NCBI GenBank assembly: GCA_963930645.1
Contig: OZ005662.1
Span: forward strand, 103,090,436-103,154,435
DNA length: 64,000 nucleotides
DNA from: Salticus scenicus
Taxonomy: Eukaryota; Arthropoda; Arachnida; Araneae; Salticidae
Reading direction: 5' to 3'
The position numbers were made by a program, and so were the translations under genes. The number at the start of each line of letters is the position of its first letter. Position 1 is the first letter of the stretch. The notes beneath the pieces are model-generated. The model did not search any database. It saw nothing but the letters and a program-made list of their open reading frames with translations, and was not told where the DNA came from. This document shows, piece by piece, positions 1-11,987 of the stretch.

Positions 1-137
1 GATGGGCGGCTTTTTCCACAGGTGCATTCGATTAAGCATTTTTGTAAGATCAGGCTGATTTGTTATTCAATAATCACCAATAATTTTTAATTTTAACGTT
101 TGCCTAATCTCTTCAAAAATCGATAGTCTGTTATGTA

Positions 138-347
138 CAGTCGGCTGCAAAATTATTCGAGCACTAGCAATAACCCCTGTCTAAAGTACACTTAAGACTG
201 CTTTGTTAAATAAATCCTTATCGAGTCATGTTCTTAGTTAGTCTAAGAACATGATTTGACAAGGATTTATTTAACAAAGCAGTCTTAAGTGTACTTTTTT
301 AATATAGAAATTATTGGCTAGTGCTCGAAAAATTATGCTGCCGACTG
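138..347. mobile_element. Palindromic Tc1/mariner-type MITE (CAGTCGGC family)
   Basis: This is a 210-bp near-perfect palindrome. It begins CAGTCGGCTGCAAAATTATT and ends with the inverted form (AATTATGCTGCCGACTG). TA flanks both sides (136-137 and 348-349), the TSD expected of Tc1/mariner transposition. The two arms meet at a short centre near 240 and carry matching GTACACTTAAGAC and AACAAAGCAGTCTTAAG segments. There is no coding capacity. Related copies lie at 18559-18721, 20775-20987 and 21158-21366. The superfamily assignment rests on the TA TSD and TIR style only. Confidence 0.85.
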
Positions 348-450
348 TATATCAAATATCACTTATAGATTACTGCTGATTATTGAATAAAAAATCTGCA
401 ACACTATCCATAGATTAAAGCAATATTACAATTTGTCTCGAAAACAGTCT

Positions 451-553
451 CTAACAGCACACTTATCCATAGTACATCTTGAGGATGTTTCTTGGATGTA
501 CTTTCATCCATAGGGTATCCTGAGGATATCTTATGAATGAGATGTGCTGTTAG
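451..553. repeat. Short hairpin-forming element
   Basis: A perfect 11-bp inverted repeat (CTAACAGCACA at 451-461, TGTGCTGTTAG at 543-553) encloses about 80 bp. Inside it CATCTTGAGGATG and TATCCTGAGGATA repeat one another. It may be a small MITE, but no clear TSD is visible. Confidence 0.4.
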
Positions 554-1053
554 GGGTGAATATAAATACCTAGGAAAGAGAAACTAAATGAAATCATAAT
601 AGGGGGTTTTCAGTAATGGAGAAGAATTACTTCTTCTGTGCATCGATATTGTAACTTACATCATAGAGTTTGTGTTTCTATGGTCAACTGAGGCTCCTGG
701 AGTGAACTATTGACAGTTAATGTTTAAACGTATGTTTGATATAAAAATTGAAAATTCAGTAATAATATATTAAAATAGTAAATACTAACATAATGAAAAA
801 TTAAGGGTCTATTTGAAACAAAATTCTCTTGTAAGTTACGAACAGCAATGGACTAGTTTTTTATTAACCACTTTTCCTTTTATCGCACAAAAAGTTAAGC
901 ACAACTGATTGCTTGCAATGCATTGATATATTATGCCGCTTTCGAGTAATGTGCGAAGAGGCATAGATGACAGATGAATCTAGAACTAGTTAAATTTTAA
1001 CATCAAGTGCTCTATTTGGCATAAATTTTGACATTTTTCACTAAGCTTGTTTT
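554..1053. other. Unassigned A+T-rich sequence
   Basis: I see no gene, tandem repeat or recognisable transposon terminus in this stretch before the SINE. Confidence 0.5.
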
Positions 1054-1064
1054 CTCATTAATAT

Positions 1065-1376
1065 GACTGGCCGCGGTAGCCCAGTCGGTAGAGCGCCGGC
1101 CTCGTAATTGGAAGATTGCGCGTTCGGTACTCGAGCCGGCCAAAGACCGTCGTGTATAGTAATGGTGGCTGGTGCACGTAAAATCTGTCGTGGCCACAAT
1201 GCCCTCCAATCAAAAATTATACCTCTGAGGTTCACCGAAGCGGGAGAGCCATCCCTTCCATGGAGGATCAAAATCGTGATGTCATGTCTCCGGACCACCT
1301 CTTGGAGTGTGACCCAGACCGTCGCCAATTGTCCATCTGCGCAGCACTAGTGCGACGTAAAACCCATCCATCCATC
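1065..1376 (+). mobile_element. Full-length tRNA-derived SINE
   Basis: This 312-bp element is flanked by a perfect 11-bp TSD, CTCATTAATAT, at 1054-1064 and 1377-1387. Its 5' end is tRNA-like: an A box (GGTAGCCCAGTCGGTAGAGC, about 1074-1093) is followed 30-40 bp later by a B-box-like GTTCGGTACTCGAGCC. These would form an internal RNA polymerase III promoter. The G+C-rich body reads GTCGTGTATAGTAATGGTGG and later GCAGCACTAGTGCGACGTAA. The 3' end is a CCAT/CCAA simple-repeat tail. 5'-truncated relatives lie at 34824, 42773 and 51323. It is a retroposon, not a working tRNA gene, because the arms do not fold into a clean cloverleaf by eye. Confidence 0.88.
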
Positions 1377-1387
1377 CTCATTAATAT

Positions 1388-2466
1388 AACAAACGCATAA
1401 AAACAAAGCAGTATTAAATAAGAGATAAAATTGATCAGTTTATTCAATAAAGAATTACTTTAATTCCAACTTATTATTAATATTCATTAAATCCAAATTG
1501 CTGCAAAAACAAATGTTTTAACATTTTTTTCAAAAAGAGTGTTAAAATATCTTTTGCATTTTGAATAAAACAAATATATAGTTCTTAATCTTCTCTATGA
1601 TTCTTTTGTTTCCTTCCCTTCGAAGTCAGTATTATATTAATTTTATATAAAAAAATAATTTCTTTAAATCTTTATTTGAATAATTCTATTTACATATTTC
1701 ACTTTATTAATACTCAGTACAATTTAAATACATACTGTTCTTAATCAACTCAAAAATAATTTCGTATCGTAAGATCAAATAGCTATCACAAATTGACTGT
1801 AAATATACATTTACATTATCAAAATTTGCAATATGTTAAATAAATATTATTTTATGTACTTTTATTTAAGTTTAAAAAGTATTAGTTTTAATATTATCGT
1901 ATATTAACAAAAGTTGTGTTTTATCTCTAAGGAGTATATAAGAAAATTATCTAAAGGTTTGAAATTTGATAATGATTTTCTCATGTTTTCATTACATAAA
2001 ATTTTTTTCCACAATTCAAGATAAACACCTGATAATATAATTTTTACAAATTATTTTCTAACAAATTTCATAGATATTACCTTACGGGAACTGCCTTTGA
2101 CCGTATAATAAAGTGATGTGAAAGCATCAGTAAAAATTTTAAATATATAAAGTGAACTATTTGATATTTAAAAAATTCTTAATATAACTGATAAAAATTA
2201 TCAGAATAATTATTTCAAAGAATGAAACGCTGTTGTTGTTTGCACAAATCACATGAGAGATATTGAACTGCGTTTCAATTTTTCATATTAACTTTTACAT
2301 AAAGAATGAATATTTTAAAAAGATAAACGCACAATTTAAATTTAAATTATGTTTGTTTTTCAATGAAATATATATATATATTCTTTTTACAAATATAAAA
2401 TGTAATTTCAATAATTATCTTTTGCAATGAAGGATGGTATTTTAAATTTTATAACAACTTTAATTT

Positions 2467-2506
<40 letters not shown>

Positions 2507-2518
2507 TATATATATATA
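1388..2518. other. A+T-rich spacer ending in a (TA)n microsatellite
   Basis: About 1.1 kb of very A+T-rich sequence with no gene or element boundary that I can support. A short TA run lies near 2370-2382 and a longer one at about 2468-2518, directly abutting the Helitron terminus. Confidence 0.6.
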
Positions 2519-2689
2519 CTAGCAGGCAACGCCCGCTTCGCTGGTCCCTACTTTTAAATGAATCACTATAATGAATTCTCAAAATTGCATTAATTTTTAT
2601 CACGTGAAAAAAAAGAGAAACAAAATCTGATTAGGAAAAATGTTGCACCGGGTTCTCACTGCCTACGGAAAAAATTCCCAAAATGCTCT

Positions 2690-3395
2690 AACTCTTATTT
2701 CTATTATTTTTCCCCTTCGCCCCCCCCTCCCGTCTATCCCAATAATTTTACAAATTCGAAAATATCCGCAATCGATTTGTAAGTATCAAAAACCTCTATG
2801 AACCAGTTTTGAACGATCTATCTCTATTTTTATTTTTTTGCCCCACCGCTCCCCGCCCCCAATAATTTTAAAATTTCGAAAATATCCGCAATCGATTTGT
2901 AGGTATCGAAAACCTCTATGTACTGATTTTGAATGATCTAACTATATATTTAATTTTTTTTGCCTCTCCGCCCCCTCCCTTCCCGGCCCTCCTAAAAACT
3001 TTACACTTTCGAAAATATCCCCATTCGACTTGCAGGCCTCTAAAACCTATCTGTACCAATTTTGAACGGCCTAACTGTATTTCTATTAGTTTTTGCCCCA
3101 TTGCCCCCCCCCCTTCCCGCCCCTCCTAATAATTTTAAAAATTCGAAAATATCCGCAATCGATTTGCAAGTATCGATAACCTCTATATACCAATTTTGAA
3201 CGATAACACTATTTTTATTTTTTTGCCCCCCCCTCTCCCCTCCCCCCTTCACGCCCCTCCTAATAACTTAACACTTTTTAAAATATCCCCATTCGACTTG
3301 CAGGCCTTTAAAACCTGTCTGTACCAATTTTGAACGGCCTAACTGTATTTCCATTTGTTTTTGCCCCATAGCCCCCCCCTTGTTGCTCCACCTGG
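2690..3395. repeat. Tandem repeat, about 134-bp period, C-rich
   Basis: Five units share a core reading AAAATATCC(G/C)(C)A(A/T)TCGA(T/C)TTG, at about 2758, 2879, 3014, 3148 and 3282. Each is followed by an AACCTNTNTNTACCAATTTTGAACG segment and a polypyrimidine tract (runs of C). From the third unit on, two subtypes alternate: CCGCAATCGATTTG and CCCCATTCGACTTGCAGG. This suggests a growing dimer. The repeats lie inside Helitron H1. Confidence 0.8.
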
Positions 3396-3730
3396 GGGAT
3401 GAATTTCTAAAATTCCAGAAATTGGTTTTTAGACATTTGTGTTAGCTCTATTTTAAAGCAAAAATTTTACGGATATCTGTCTTTTTGTTTGAGATATATA
3501 GGATTATGCGAAATCACGTTTTACGCGTGTGAAATCACGTTTTGACCCCCCCCCCCTCCCCCTTTGGGGACCGAATTTTGAGAATTCCAGCAATTGAATT
3601 TTAGACATTTGTGTTAGCTATATTTTAAAGCAAAAATTTTACGGATATCTAATTTTTTGTTTGAGATATGAAGGATTTTGTGAAATCACGTTTTGCCCCC
3701 CCCCACCCCCCCTTGGGGGACGAATTTTGT
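3396..3730. repeat. Second tandem repeat in H1, about 170-bp period
   Basis: Two units share GACATTTGTGTTAGCT (about 3433 and 3603), AAAGCAAAAATTTTACGGAT and GAAATCACGTTTT. Each is separated by a C-rich tract and a GGGGGANGAATTTT segment. This array differs from the preceding one but has the same C-run spacer style. Confidence 0.75.
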
Positions 3731-3866
3731 AAAATCGTTTCTTAGTGGATGCCTACGTCATAGAATGAACATTGTCACAAAATTCCATGCTTCTAGGTCC
3801 AGGGGTTTGGTCTGGGCGTTGATAGATCACCCCCTCACTCAGGAAGTCTTCTTTTATATATATAGA

Positions 3867-4382
3867 TATATAAAGTGACATACCAGATTCTTTTTTTTTT
3901 TTTTTTTTTTCTCTTTTCTTTAAGATGACAGGCCGTCTTATTTCTTTATTTATTGAAAGTTAATTTAAATTATCTAAAATTAAGCTCTTAAAGGGCAAAA
4001 CATGGTGTTTTTTTTTTTTTTTTTTTTTATCCACATTACATTAGTCATGACTTTCCAAATTTCAATATAACTTCTTACTGATTGGTTAAGGTTTATTTAA
4101 ATATATGTATATATAAGGTTAAAACGCGCTTTAAAAATAAATGAGATAAAGAAAAATGGGCAATGTAAATTGAAAAAACATCCAAATTAAGGTAGGAAAG
4201 ACGACTACATTAAGAAGAAAAACGATCCGATTTTTTTTTTTTTTAAGTTACATTTTTGTAAATTTTTTACAGTCCCTCCACGCAAATTTTGTCAATTACA
4301 AGGTGTTTTATTTTTCATTCAACAAGACGATTAGAATAAAAGCCCGCATAAGTTTAAAACCAACCGAATTATGATATAGAAA
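3867..4382. other. A+T-rich spacer with poly-T runs
   Basis: Contains T runs at about 3892-3910, 4009-4028 and 4231-4244. No gene or element end was recognised. Confidence 0.5.
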
Positions 4383-4724
4383 AATAATCTGGTGTGTCAC
4401 TCACACGACTTTCTCTTACCCTGAAATTTAATACTATAAATACAGGTTGGAGATTAAGAGGTAAGATAACGTAAACCTATGTTAAACAATTCAAATTAGA
4501 CTTCGGGAGAGTTTTATATGATAATTAGTTCTGTGTGAGGGGGGCTACCGACCCCTCATCCCCCCCGTTTCATTAATGCACCTACATTTATATAGAATTT
4601 AATTCGGTTATATAAAAATAATTCTGTTTATAAAAAAAATTATTAAAATTATTATTTAAAAAAATTATCTTTTATGATAATGCAGACGATTTTCATATTA
4701 GAGAAGTAGTATAACAACAAATAT

Positions 4725-4758
<34 letters not shown>

Positions 4759-5121
4759 GATTTTTTTTTTCAAAAAAGTAAAAAAAAACAAAAAAAAAAC
4801 TTCGTTTTAAATTATCGCAGATCGATGGTTCAACCATTCGTTTAAAGGTATTGGCGAGCTCTTTTGAAAGATACCCATAATGAAAATTTACTCCCCTCCA
4901 GGGGGGAAGGGAGGCAAGGCTCCTACATGCACAATTTTTTAATAATAACAGACACACAGACAGGCACACACAGAGACAAACACACACACAGACCATTCGC
5001 TAAAAACATGGTTTTCGTATTCAGGGGACCTCAGAACATGTAAATATAACAAAAACTCGCGTTCGAAAATTTGAACCAAAAACAATACTTTCTCTACCTG
5101 GGTAAGAGGAAGTAAAAAGGG
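4383..5121. repeat. Dispersed repeat R1, copy 1
   Basis: Roughly 740 bp that matches the reverse complement of 26735-27548 along its length. Shared landmarks are CTGGTGTGTCACTCACACGA, the ATAAATACAGGTTGGAGATT block, a CCCCCCGTTTCATTAATGC block, GTTCAACCATTCGTTT, CTTTTGAAAGATACCCAT, an A+C-rich ACACACAGACAG stretch, and the tail TTCAGGGGACCTCAGAACAT followed by GGGTAAGAGGAAGTAAAAA. Long A and T runs sit at 4725-4800. Partial relatives occur at about 25590-26015 and 50540-50800. The class is unknown. Truncated relatives sharing one end would suit a retroposon 3' end, but this is unproven. Confidence 0.75.
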
Positions 5122-5680
5122 ACTTATGCTATTTTTCCATATCGTTAAAAGGCTGGCTTTTCGGTGAAAATAGGGATCATTTACAAATTGATAACGGAAA
5201 CATAACTTGATCGTGACTTTAGATTACGTGACTTGATCGCGAATGAATCCAACATGCTCAATAATAGTTCCTATGTAAATGTTGTGATACATTTCATCTT
5301 TTTATAATAAGTCACAAATTTACATTTCTATTTTAATATATGGTCTTTATGAGTTCAGTTTTCAATTAAGTATAATTCATTTAGTTTTAAAGATACAAGA
5401 ATGCGGTTTTTTGCACTGATGTTTTTGCACTGAAAATAAAAACTTTCTAATTGACCAATTTGTCTACAGGAGTCTTATAAAAATTTAAAAATGTAACTTT
5501 TTGAAAATGAACAGGAAGATATTTTTATTAGTGTAGTTCTATTTCCTATCTTATTTTGTACACTTTCAATTTACATTATCATCTCATCTCTAACAGGTAA
5601 AGAATTAAACCGCGTTTCAATCTGTTTTGGGCAACCTGTATATATATATAAAATTTTATAGATAAAATTATTTATATGTT
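5122..5680. other. Unassigned A+T-rich sequence
   Basis: No gene or repeat boundary was recognised. A short TA run at about 5640-5648 lies just before the start of duplication copy 1. Confidence 0.45.
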
Positions 5681-6179
5681 TATTCTAGTAACATATTTAG
5701 GTCCTTATACATTATTATTGCAATTATATCATATGCTATTTCGACTATGTCAGTCAAATGATGAACGCGTATAATATCAATATTTCGTTAAAAACATTTA
5801 CTGAATATTTTATGCAAAAATAGGTGTTTTTCCGCAACTGTATAAACATATAGCCAACATTTTACAGAGTTCATATATGTATATTATGTAGAAAGAGACA
5901 CATGATAGATACTCTTTTTCAAAACATTTATGAAGCTAAGAAATGCATCACACAAAGCATTTCACAACTACGAAACGTATTAAAATTAAACTAAGCACAC
6001 ACGTTCAAACGAATTATGCAAAAAATCAAACATACAGAGCTAATAAACTGTATTTGTACATGCAATGAAGGTACTGTCTACCATGCAGGTAAAATTTAAA
6101 AGTGTCATCAGTGGACTGAGTGATAGACATTTATATTTATTTTAACAGGTTAGATATATAATATTGACATGAAAGATGT

Positions 6180-7265
6180 TTAACAGGCGTACAGAGCGGT
6201 TTTGTGATTAGTGATCGGACATTGAAAATGGTCGTATCACAGCTCTATGTGCGGCTGCTTGGTTAAACAGGCAAATCGACAGGTATATACGACGAAGTAA
6301 TATAGGGTTTGCCAAATGTTAAAATTAGTTGCTTAAAGAAGGCATAATGAGACTCCGCAGTGTTTCTGGAATTCACCGGGAGGTAGAATGATTGAGTAAT
6401 CAGGAGAGCAACTAGGATTCATGCCAACAGAGTCCTTATCAACTGACCGTCTTCTACTGTTATTTTGTAGAGTTACAGTGATATAAAAAATTACTATTCT
6501 GTGACAATAAGCGAAGACTGGGTAAAGGGTCGATAATCCTTACTCAACCGCTTCTAACGCGACAATATAGATAATGTCAACTGAAATTTGTCCATGGGTA
6601 ATCAAATTTCATTGAGTCCGACTGAAGGAATAGTAACTTGTGCAATGAATACGGTATTTAATTTTATGCTGAGATTGCTGTTTCGGTGTGAAGGTACGTC
6701 GAGTCAGATATTGTAAAGAATGTTTGTTGTTGAAAAGTACACCACTATTACAGCTGCGTCGACAATAACTGAATCATACCTTTGGGATCGCTGGTCACAT
6801 TTAGTCGTTTTATGCAGTCATTAGTTGAAGGTTCATCGACGACATTTGTAATCGGTGCTACTGTCGTTGGTGTCAATATAGTTAAGTTCTGCTTTTCTGG
6901 AAGACAACCCTCTGCCACATGTGGTTTGGTTTTCAAAAGCAAGTCTTAGACGTGCCAATATATTCTAGTAGTTTTTTCTAGTAAATTTCTAAGTGAAAAC
7001 CTGCATGCTTTATTTTCAGAAAAACTAAAAAAGGTTTAACTTTTTTCTATAGAATAAGTCTTTACGTCTTTCTGACTGTGTGCTACCATAGATTTCGGGT
7101 GCTGTATCGCACGAAACATTGTACTGTATTAAACGAAACAGTACATAAACATATACTTTGGTACACTTTGATGCAGATTATATTCCAGAAATGTCACCTA
7201 ACAATTTGCGCCGGTATGCTGAAATTTATCCGTTTTACGCAAGCGTTGAAAATCAAGTTTCTGTA
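6180..7265 (+). pseudogene. Decayed Tc1-like transposase (copy 1)
   Basis: A degraded transposase with many stops and frameshifts, seen best by comparison with its counterpart at 55490-56510. Near 6240-6310 the sequence resembles a Tc1 helix-turn-helix (an R-AA-LG/LN-W pattern). Near 6901-6957 it translates as KDNPLPHVVWFSKASL, the region around the second catalytic aspartate of the DDE domain (normally QDNARPH). I could not identify the third acidic residue. The ORFs here are short fragments, so no product is expected. The insertion predates the large duplication because both copies hold it. Confidence 0.6.
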
Positions 7266-7392
7266 GTGCAGTCTATTCCCCGTATTTGCAACATCAGTTT
7301 TTCATAACCGAAACTAATGGAAGTAATCGCGCCATATTTAATATATTAAATGCATACTTGTAATATTTTAATTTTGCTTATTCTTTGCTTCA

Positions 7393-7645
7393 GAGTTGCA
7401 TTATAAACTGAAATTATTTATTTCAATAAATTGGTTTATCTTTTGCGTCAAGCTACCCAAAACTGTAAATAAAATTTATGTAAATGCTATTTTGTATCAT
7501 AGTATCGAACTATGAGAAAATTTGTGCAAAGAGATAGTGTGATGAAAGAAAACATTTTCACAAATTTACTTGCAGTTTTGGACAGCGTGACGCAAAATAC
7601 AAATCAATTTATTGAAATAAATAATTTCAGTTTATAATGCAAACT
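7393..7645. mobile_element. Fold-back MITE, 253 bp
   Basis: Inverted arms of about 110 bp: GAGTTGCATTATAAACTGAA at the left matches the reverse complement of the right end (TTTATAATGCAAACTC). Both arms contain ATTTATTTCAATAAATT and TTTTGCGTCA. The corresponding place in copy 2 (about 56630-56660) lacks it, so it inserted after the duplication. The TSD is not resolved. Confidence 0.75.
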
Positions 7646-7739
7646 CAGTGAAAGTATGATTATTCGACAGTATATTTGAAAATTAAAAACACTTTTTCTA
7701 TACGTAAATATAATTTATTAGACAATACAAAAGTAATTT

Positions 7740-8060
7740 TAATGGAATCTAAAAACAAATATTTTTAACTAACTCCAAGGCGTCACTGAAATTTTGATAT
7801 CATTGCTTTTAAAACCTTTATTTTGAATTTGGAATGCGAATGGAAAAGCATCAGTAAGTATATTTCATATATCTGTCAATGTTGAAGATAAAAATATTAT
7901 GTTTGCATTGTAAATATAAATAGAAGAAAAAAGCAAACGATCAAATACGAAAAATCTATGTATATTTTAATTAATAGCAAAGCGTCACTTTAAATTTGAT
8001 ATCATTATTTTTATGACCCATATTTCAAATTCTTACAGCCATAAAATAGCTGCGTCACAA
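7740..8060. repeat. Local direct duplication
   Basis: Two diverged direct copies of about 200 bp share GCGTCACT followed by AAATTTTGATATCATT (about 7782 and 7981) and a preceding TTTTAA-TTAAT block. No coding content. Confidence 0.5.
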
Positions 8061-9719
8061 ACTTTTAACCCGTGAAGGGATTTTGTATTGATAGATTATA
8101 CACATCTTTATTACTTTGCTTTACAACATATTACGATTAAATTAGTTATTATTACTGAGAAGGAACAAATAGAATAGATTTATTAAAAGCTTTAAAGTTT
8201 TGTTTTTTAACTTTGTATGATTGGAGGTATGAAAAATCAGAAATGGACATGTCTGAGAAAGAAATTACACGTAGAAGATTTTATGAATTTCAAATATAAA
8301 ATTTAAAGCAAAATATTGATCTTTATTACGATTAAGATATTCTTAAAAATTACAAAAGAGTTAATTTTAAGATGAATCTTTAGTGGAAATTCAAGCACTG
8401 TATCATGAGGGAAATATTTTATAAAGTTAAATCATAGATTTTAAAAATTTGAATCCAAAACGATAGTTAAATAGAAATAGTTGAAATATAATATGGCGTA
8501 CTTAACGGTTTGGACTTTTGAGCATTATATGTATACAGTAAGTGTTAGCAAAGTGGCCGAATAATTTTACAAACTTTTCTGTCTTATCCTGACATATGAA
8601 ATCGGATTTTAATGCTAATATATTACTATTATTAATATCTAATTTTATATTCAGTAAACTATTTTTGAATTTCAAGATCATATCATCAAGATCCATCTCG
8701 TGATTTAAAGCTAAAATTAATGATTAATCAAAAAGCTAAAAGCGTAGGATGTTTATTTACACGGGTTAAGCATTTGAAAAAAAATTGTCGATTTGCTCTG
8801 TACGCGTAAGCACTATTCAGACACGCTTAAGGATCCCGATTGCTTGCATTTGGGCCTTAACCAGACATTTCGATTTACATGCTGACTTGACGATAAGTGA
8901 TGCTGTTTTATTCAAGAACTAAGTTTTTTGGAGAGAAGTTTCTTGGGCAGATTATGTTCTTCTCTAAACAGGTGGCAGCACAAGACAATCTTCTCTGTTA
9001 CAAAAAGAAATAATTAATTAAATAATAATAATAATAATAATAAATTCTTAGGATACTGTGTAGACGCTGGAAGATTTTCTCTTGTCATTTGACACCTTTT
9101 CTATTAATTATTTGCAGAAATTAACACATTACCCTTCGATGATGAAACCTACGATTTTCGTCTTATCAGCATAACGCTATAACCAACTGAGCAAAAATAT
9201 AATGAAACAAATTGCTTTCATTTAAGTTTCTATCCCCAGAATCGTTCATTCCAAAATTTTGTATGTTTTAGTGAATTAAAAAAGAAACTTATAAAAAATT
9301 CGAAAATTGAGCTTCGAGATGCATCAAAAGATGTCCAAATAGACCTCCATGCAAAATTCGGAAGTTGTGCGACCAGCCGTTTGCCTACACACTCACAAGT
9401 GACAGATACACACACACATTTTTTATTATATGCATAAATAAATAAGCGGAGTTGTACATTAAAATGGTATAGAATAATGTTTTGTGAGAATCACAGCAAA
9501 CTGGCTTGTTTTAGATATTTTCCAGATGCTTCATTTCTTTAAATTTCGTATAATCTGCATTATTATCAGATTTATTTATGTCATCTTCAAAATTCAAACC
9601 CCATATTGATCTCTATATGAGGCATACATTTTTTAATACTTTATGAAGTACAATAGTATACGATCAATAACTTGTATTTATTTCGTGTTCTATTTTAATA
9701 TAATATGAAAAATTACGTA

Positions 9720-9925
9720 TTTTGTATGTAAAAATATGAAATCTTGTATCATTAGAACATATCCCAATGTAATAGAATTTTTTACATTAGAATATCACAC
9801 TCTTTAATTTTCAATATATTTATTTCAAGTAAGTCGAAAACCTACCAGTTTAGAAGAGTCTAGATAGAAACAATTTAAATGAAAATTTTGTAAATTTTAA
9901 TAGAAAAAAGAAAACAGTTTTTACG

Positions 9926-9959
<34 letters not shown>

Positions 9960-10821
9960 CAATGTCAATAAATCATTCATTAAAATTTTGTAATGCGCAC
10001 AAAATTTAATATTTTTCATGAATAAGTAAGTACATTAAATCGTGTATCATTCGAACATATCCCTATATAACAGAATATTTATATTAGAATATCACACTCT
10101 TTAATTTTCAATATATTTATATCAAGTAAGTCGAATAGCTACCAGTTTAGAAGAATCTAGATAGAAACAATTTAAATGAAAATTTTGGAAATTTTAATAG
10201 AAAAAAAAACAGTTTTTAAGTATATATATATATGTGTCAGTGAATATATATAGAGAGAGAGATTGTCAATAAATCATTCATAAAAATTTTGGAATGCGCA
10301 CAAAATGTAATATTTTTCTAGAATAACTTAGTACATTAAATAGTGTATCATTATAACATATCCCTATATAATAGAATTTTTTATATTAGAATATCACGCT
10401 GTTTAATTTTCAATATATTTACTTCAAGCAAGTCGTAAAAGCTACCAGCTTACAAGAGTCTAGATAAAAGCAATTTAAATGAAAATTTTGGAAATTTTAA
10501 TAGAAAAAAATAATAAAACAGTTTTTAAGTATATATATGTATGTGTGTGTGTGTATAGATTATCAATAAATCATTTATAAAATTTTTGGAATGCGCACAA
10601 AATTTAATATTTTTCAAGAATAAGTATGTACATTAAATCGTGTATCATTAGAACATATTCCTATATAATAGAATTTTTTATATTGGAATATCAAACTCTT
10701 TAATTTTCAATATATTTATTTCAAGTAAATCCTAAAAGCGACCAGTTTAGAAGAGTCTAGATAGAAACAATTTAAATGAAAATTTTGGAAATTTTAATAG
10801 AAAAAAGAAAACAGTCTTTAA

Positions 10822-10860
<39 letters not shown>

Positions 10861-10950
10861 AGACAGAGAGAGAGAGAGTCAATAAATTATTTATAAAAAT
10901 TTTGGAATGCGCACAAAATTTAATATTTTTCAAGTATAAGTAAGCACATT
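9720..10950. repeat. Four-copy tandem repeat, about 300-bp period, with TA/TG microsatellites
   Basis: Four direct units begin at GTATCATTAGAACATATCCC-like cores at about 9746, 10043, 10344 and 10642 (spacings 297, 301 and 298). Each contains TCTTTAATTTTCAATATATTTA, AGTCTAGATAGAAACAATTT, a TA or TATG microsatellite and GGAATGCGCACAAAATTTAA. Copy 2 of the large duplication has only one diverged unit (about 57885-58060 plus 58660-58740), so the amplification is specific to copy 1. Confidence 0.85.
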
Positions 10951-11496
10951 AAATATGAACACCGTTCTTATTAAAATTGTTTGAAATAACTTTTTTTCAA
11001 GTATAAAACTAAATTGCTTCATTCAACTCGCTCTGAACAGCTTTTGCAAAACACCTTTCGTACTAAATGATTTTGAAAAAGCATCTTTTACTGTAACACA
11101 AAAGCTTTTAAAACCTAGAATAATATGACTTTTTCTAAATTATATTTTGAAAATTTCGTTTATAAAGCGCATATTTAATTTCACCTTGAATGAAAAATTG
11201 CATTTTGCGTAAAGTGTTTTTAATTTATTAAAAATTTCAATTCTGTTTAAGAATGAGGCATATTTAAAAATTTTATTAGTTGGTTTATTTTTATTTTCTT
11301 CGGCATCTTAATAAAAAAAAAAAAGCGACTAACTTTGTACAGTGTTACTTTACATAAAAGTTATTATAATTAAAAAGATACTCTATTCACATCTCTCTAA
11401 ATATCAGGGTCAATTAACTGTAATTCTGTATTGTTATAGAAAATATAGAAATTTTTAAATAATTTACTATAACGGATAATAAATTTGTTTATAGCA

Positions 11497-11955
11497 TCTA
11501 TCTATCTATATATATATATATATATAAATGGCGAAAAGATTTTTTGAGTGTGTTTGTCTGTTTGTTGACGCAAGTTGCCACCAGCTTTTCATACTTTAGT
11601 TAATTTTAAAAAATCTTATTGTCCGATCGATATGTTAATTAAACCGACGGGTTAAGAAAAATTGCCCCTTTCATTTGGTACCTTATTTGTAACAAAATTT
11701 CGATTAGAATTTTTAAAATTAGTTTAAAATGCGAAAATAATAACCTGGTAAAATGAACATTTAAATTTTTAATTGTTGCCGAAAAAAAAAAAAAAATACT
11801 TTTTTTTTTTTTTTTCAACATAAAATAAAATATGCTTTCGTGCGAAAAAACATAAATCAATAATTATAAATAAATAAATAAATAAATATTAAATTTTAAA
11901 TATTAAATTTGCTCCTGCACATGAAAAAGTGAAAATATGAAAATGGAGTATAAAA

Positions 11956-11987
<32 letters not shown>

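Larger units (their letters stand above)
2519..3866 (-). mobile_element. Non-autonomous Helitron H1 carrying tandem arrays
   Basis: On the minus strand the element starts with TC at 3866 (TCTATATATATAAAAGAAG) and ends with CTAG at 2522-2519. The flanking host bases are A at 3867 (complement) and T at 2518 (complement). This A^T insertion without TSD, with 5'-TC and 3'-CTAG, is the Helitron signature. A G+C-rich, hairpin-capable segment, AGCGAAGCGGGCGTTGCC, lies just before CTAG. The interior has no Rep/helicase coding sequence and consists mostly of C-rich tandem repeats. The TA microsatellite at the left edge blurs that border by a few bases. No empty site is available in this window. Confidence 0.7.

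Noticed and set aside
1074..1150. Functional tRNA gene
   Set aside because: A- and B-box-like sequences are present, but the arms do not form a clean cloverleaf and the unit continues into a SINE body with an 11-bp TSD.
4724..4996. Open frame of about 90 codons on the minus strand over A/T runs and (CA)n
   Set aside because: It is translation of simple sequence (poly-Phe, Cys-Val repeats) inside dispersed repeat R1.
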